From assembly GCF_000192745.1 (NCBI RefSeq), contig NC_015259.1, positions 3,301,001 through 3,365,000 on the forward strand: DNA of 64,000 bases, in the 5' to 3' direction. How positions within the stretch are numbered: position 1 is the first letter of the stretch; each line of letters starts with the position of its first letter. The stretch is from Polymorphum gilvum SL003B-26A1. Lineage in GTDB: Bacteria > Pseudomonadota > Alphaproteobacteria > Rhizobiales > Stappiaceae. Below the pieces are notes generated by a model. The model had not been told where the DNA came from. It saw only the letters and a program-made list of their open reading frames with translations, and made no database searches. The translations under genes were made by a program, and so were the position numbers. Of this stretch, positions 61,213 to 64,000 are shown in pieces.

Positions 61213-62664
61213 TCAGAACGGATAGTGGATCGGACCGTCCTGGATGGTGAGCCAGCGCAGTTCGGTGAACTCGTTGATGCCCGCCTTGCCGCCGAAGCGG
61301 CCGTAGCCGGAATCCTTCACGCCGCCGAAGGGCATCTGGGCCTCGTCGTGGACGGTCGGACCGTTGATGTGACAGATCCCGGATTCGATCCGCCGAGCCA
61401 CGGCCAGCGCTCGCGTCACGTCGCGGCCGAACACGGCGGCCGAAAGGCCGTATTCGGTATCGTTGGCAATGCGCACCGCCTCGTCGATGCCATCGACGCG
61501 CATCACCACCGCGACCGGGCCGAAGCTTTCCTGGGCGTAGATGTGCATGGCGGGCGTCACCCGGTCGAGCAGGGTGGCCTCCATGATCGCGCCCTGCACG
61601 CCGCCGCCGGCCGCCAGAACCGCGCCCTTGGCCGTCGCGTCCTTGATCAGGTCCTGGATGCGTCGAGCCGCATGCTGGTCGACCACTGCACCGAGCGGGG
61701 TCTTGCCTTCGCGCGGGTCGCCCGCCTTCAACGAGCGTGCCTTCTGCGTCAGTTTCTCCATGAACGCATCGGCCACCTTCTCGTCGACGATGATCCGCTC
61801 GGTCGACATGCAAATCTGCCCCTGGTTCATGTAGGCACCGAAGGCCGCCGCATCGACCGCCGCATCAAGGTCCGCGTCGTCGAGCACGACGAAGGGCGCC
61901 TTGCCGCCCAGTTCCAGCAGCGCCGGCTTCAGATGGCGCCCGCACATCTCCGCGATGATGCGGCCCACCCGCGTCGAGCCGGTGAAGTTCACCCGGCGCA
62001 CGGCCGGATGGGCAATCATCGCCTCGACGATCTGCGGTGCATCGTCCGGGGCGTTGGAGATGGCGTTGAGCACACCCCTGGGAACCCCGCCCTGCTGCAA
62101 GGCGTCGACGATCAGCCGATGGGTGCGCGGGCAGATCTCGGACGTCTTCATGACCACCGTGTTGCCGCAGGCAAGAGGCGTCGCCAGGGCCCGCACGCCG
62201 AGGATGACCGGCGCGTTCCAGGGGGCGATGGACAGCACAACGCCAGCCGGCTGGCGCACCGCCATGGCAAGGCTGCCATGCCGATTGGACGGGATCACCT
62301 CACCGCCGACCTGAGTGGTCAGCGCAGCCGCCTCGCGCAGCATGTCGGCGGCAAGGCCTACGTTGAAGCGGGCCCAGCCTGCCGTCGCGCCGACCTCCTC
62401 GGCCATTGCGCGCACGAAGTCCTCGACGCGGGCTTCAAGGGCATCGGCAGCGGCCAGCAGGATCTTGCGCCGCGGTCCCGGCCCCATCTCCGCCCAGGCG
62501 GGAAAGGCGGCAGCGGCGGCATCGCAGGCAAGCCGGGCATCCTCGATCGCGGCGGCAGCAACCAGCGAGGCCACCTCGCCGGTAATCGGGTTGCGCCGCT
62601 CGAAGGTGCGGCCGTCGGAGGCCGGCGTGTCCTCGTCCCCAATCAGAAGTCCGATAGCATCCAT
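61213..62664 (-). CDS. Aldehyde dehydrogenase, salicylaldehyde/vanillin dehydrogenase type
   Basis: 483 residues. The catalytic Glu lies in LELGGKAPFVVLDDAD and the catalytic Cys in YMNQGQICMSTERIIV. The blocks SIAPWNAPVILGVRAL, GDPREGKTPLGAVV and PFGGVKDSGYGRFGGKAGINEFTELRW match the NahF/vanillin dehydrogenase group closely. It oxidises an aromatic or similar aldehyde to the acid with NAD(P)+. In the same minus-strand run as SDR and Liv-type ATPases. This is the strongest hint that the locus handles aromatic compounds. Confidence 0.9.
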   Translation of the reverse strand: MDAIGLLIGDEDTPASDGRTFERRNPITGEVASLVAAAAIEDARLACDAAAAAFPAWAEMGPGPRRKILLAAADALEARVEDFVRAMAEEVGATAGWARFNVGLAADMLREAAALTTQVGGEVIPSNRHGSLAMAVRQPAGVVLSIAPWNAPVILGVRALATPLACGNTVVMKTSEICPRTHRLIVDALQQGGVPRGVLNAISNAPDDAPQIVEAMIAHPAVRRVNFTGSTRVGRIIAEMCGRHLKPALLELGGKAPFVVLDDADLDAAVDAAAFGAYMNQGQICMSTERIIVDEKVADAFMEKLTQKARSLKAGDPREGKTPLGAVVDQHAARRIQDLIKDATAKGAVLAAGGGVQGAIMEATLLDRVTPAMHIYAQESFGPVAVVMRVDGIDEAVRIANDTEYGLSAAVFGRDVTRALAVARRIESGICHINGPTVHDEAQMPFGGVKDSGYGRFGGKAGINEFTELRWLTIQDGPIHYPF

Positions 62665-62700
62665 TGATCTTTTCCTTGTCTGAGTTTCCTGGTCTCATAG

Positions 62701-63414
62701 TCACGATGTCAGTCCGAGAAAGGCCCGCTGGACGGCCGGGTCTTCCTTCAGGGCTGTGGCACTTCCCTCGCCGACAATGCGCCCGACCTCCATGAGGTAG
62801 CCGCGCTCGGCGATGCCGAGGCTGATGGTCACGTTCTGCTCCACCAGGAGCAGCGCGATGCCCGCATCCCGCACCCGTCCGAGTGCCTCGAACAGTTCCC
62901 CGACCACCACCGGCGCAAGACCGAGGCTAGGCTCGTCGAGCATCAGAAGGTCCGGACTCGACATCAGCGCCCTGCCGATGGCGACCATCTGCTGTTCGCC
63001 TCCGGACATAGTGCCCACCAACTGGCCACGCCGTTCGGCGAGGCGGGGAAACAGATCGAACACGAAGGCACGCTGGCGTGCTTCTCCGGCCCGTGCCCGG
63101 GCCGCATAGGCGCCGAGCAGAAGATTCTCCTCCACCGTCAGTTCCGCGAAGATGCCGCGGCCTTCCGGCACCAGGGCGATGCCCGCTTCGAGGACCTGAT
63201 GCGGACGCAACTGGATCAACGAGCGGCCGAGGAAATCGATCCGCGCGCCCGCATCCGGACGCACCATTGCGGCGATCGCCTTGAGCAGGCTCGACTTGCC
63301 CGCGCCGTTGGCGCCGAGGATCACCACCGTCTCTCCCTTGTCGACGCGGATCGTGGCGGAGTCGAGGGCAAGGTGCTTGCCGTAGCGCACCGAGAGGCCT
63401 TCAAGAGACAGCAT
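62701..63414 (-). CDS. livF: LivF-type branched-chain amino acid ABC ATPase
   Basis: 237 residues. Walker A GANGAGKSS (G34-S42), signature MSGGEQQMVAIGRAL and Walker B LLMLDEPSLGLAPVVV, the LivF hallmark. It overlaps the 3' end of the LivG-type gene by 14 bases and ends 36 bases before the aldehyde dehydrogenase start. Liv-type systems also import aromatic acids, which would fit the flanking enzymes. Confidence 0.92.
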   Translation of the reverse strand: MLSLEGLSVRYGKHLALDSATIRVDKGETVVILGANGAGKSSLLKAIAAMVRPDAGARIDFLGRSLIQLRPHQVLEAGIALVPEGRGIFAELTVEENLLLGAYAARARAGEARQRAFVFDLFPRLAERRGQLVGTMSGGEQQMVAIGRALMSSPDLLMLDEPSLGLAPVVVGELFEALGRVRDAGIALLLVEQNVTISLGIAERGYLMEVGRIVGEGSATALKEDPAVQRAFLGLTS

Positions 63415-64000
63415 GGGCAGCTCCCAGGTAGGCGCGCACGACCTCGGGATCCCGCAGCACGTCGGCTGTTGCCCCGTCGGCCAGCGTCTTGCCGGCGTTC
63501 ATCACCACCGAACGCGGACACAAGGCCCGCACCGCATCCATGACGTGCTCGACCAGAAGGATGGTGATACCGCGGGCGTTGAGCCTGGCAATGAGATCGA
63601 TGCCGATGCGCAACTCCGAGGGATTGAGGCCGGCGAGCCATTCGTCCAGCAGGAGGAGTTGCGGACGCGCGGCCAGGGCACGGGCGAGTTCCATGCGTTT
63701 CTGGTCGATATAGGTCAGGCTGGCGGCGGCTTCTGCGCCCCGGCCATCCAGGCCAACCTCGGCCAGCAGAGCCTGCGCTTCCTCGCGACCCTCGCGCTCG
63801 GAGGGAGCACCGGTGCGGAACAGGATCGCGGCGAGAATGTTCTCCGTCACGCTGAGCGACGGCATAACCCGGACCAGCTGGAAGGTGCGCGCCACGCCGG
63901 CATGGGCGATCCGATGTGCCGGCAGGCCCGTCAAGCGCCTGCCGGCGAGCGTGATCGTCCCGCCGGAAACCGGCAGCAGGCCGGAGATCATGTTCAGCAC
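63401..64000 (-). CDS. livG: LivG-type ABC ATPase, 5' end cut by window edge
   Basis: 199 residues are visible; the N-terminus with Walker A lies past base 64000. The remaining chain has the Q-loop ARTFQLVRVMPSLSVTENI, a degenerate signature LTYIDQKRMELARAL (LivG proteins usually have LSYGEQR), Walker B LLLLDEWLAGLNP with W in place of P of DEP, and the switch histidine in LLVEHVMDAV. It is paired with the LivF-type gene. The remaining transporter genes (permeases, binding protein) probably follow beyond the window. Confidence 0.88.
   Translation of the reverse strand: MLNMISGLLPVSGGTITLAGRRLTGLPAHRIAHAGVARTFQLVRVMPSLSVTENILAAILFRTGAPSEREGREEAQALLAEVGLDGRGAEAAASLTYIDQKRMELARALAARPQLLLLDEWLAGLNPSELRIGIDLIARLNARGITILLVEHVMDAVRALCPRSVVMNAGKTLADGATADVLRDPEVVRAYLGAAHAVS

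Overview
The window is high-GC bacterial chromosome with dense, often overlapping genes. The block yacG-maf-infA-LMW phosphatase-UPF0262-hisD-DUF2948-murA (39.9-45.6 kb), the DUF2585/UPF0314 gene, matAB and many Tat or lipoprotein leaders point to an alphaproteobacterium, most likely Hyphomicrobiales (Rhizobiales). The genus cannot be told from the sequence alone. No rRNA, transposase, integrase, phage gene or CRISPR array was seen.

Layout. 0-22 kb holds mostly housekeeping or isolated genes: a partial homoserine-dehydrogenase-like oxidoreductase, a DUF2157/GDYXXLXY membrane pair, an RsmC-like methyltransferase overlapping an RsuA-family pseudouridine synthase, Uup-type ABC-F, a GntR/FCD regulator, an M19 dipeptidase, an L,D-transpeptidase lipoprotein, hemolysin III, the matAB malonate pair, a HerA/DUF87-like ATPase, an alpha/beta hydrolase, an Old Yellow Enzyme, release factor 3, DUF2585, an orphan ParA and an exported hydrolase. 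22-30 kb is a phosphonate locus. An ABC importer is divergent from an FAD amine oxidoreductase, phosphonoacetaldehyde hydrolase (PhnX) and a formylglycine-type phosphonate monoester hydrolase. 30-34.4 kb has an NMT1/THI5-type ABC importer, a cytochrome b remnant and a flavin monooxygenase. 34.4-39.4 kb has a P2-type cation ATPase, tRNA-Phe and a 5'-nucleotidase. 39.9-45.6 kb is the conserved core block.

Beyond tRNA-Thr (45.85 kb) everything is catabolic. 46.1-57 kb encodes a spermidine/putrescine-type ABC importer co-directional with a cysteine hydrolase, a CbiZ-family amidohydrolase, a DeoR regulator and a DmpA-type peptidase. A divergent SDR and a kinase plus PLP phospho-lyase pair lie next to it. 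This suggests an amino-alcohol (possibly 1-amino-2-propanol or ethanolamine) degradation locus fed by amide hydrolysis, and it is the most interesting unit here. 57.1-64 kb is an IclR-controlled locus: a ThDP enzyme, a 2,4'-dihydroxyacetophenone-dioxygenase-like cupin, an SDR, a salicylaldehyde/vanillin-type aldehyde dehydrogenase and Liv-type ABC ATPases. It probably breaks down an aromatic keto or hydroxyketo compound.

Non-coding signals worth noting are two arrays of three 14-bp repeats directly in front of the Shine-Dalgarno sequences of two unrelated genes, a pair of mutually exclusive stem-loops in the matA leader, and a 35-bp imperfect palindrome in front of the kinase gene.
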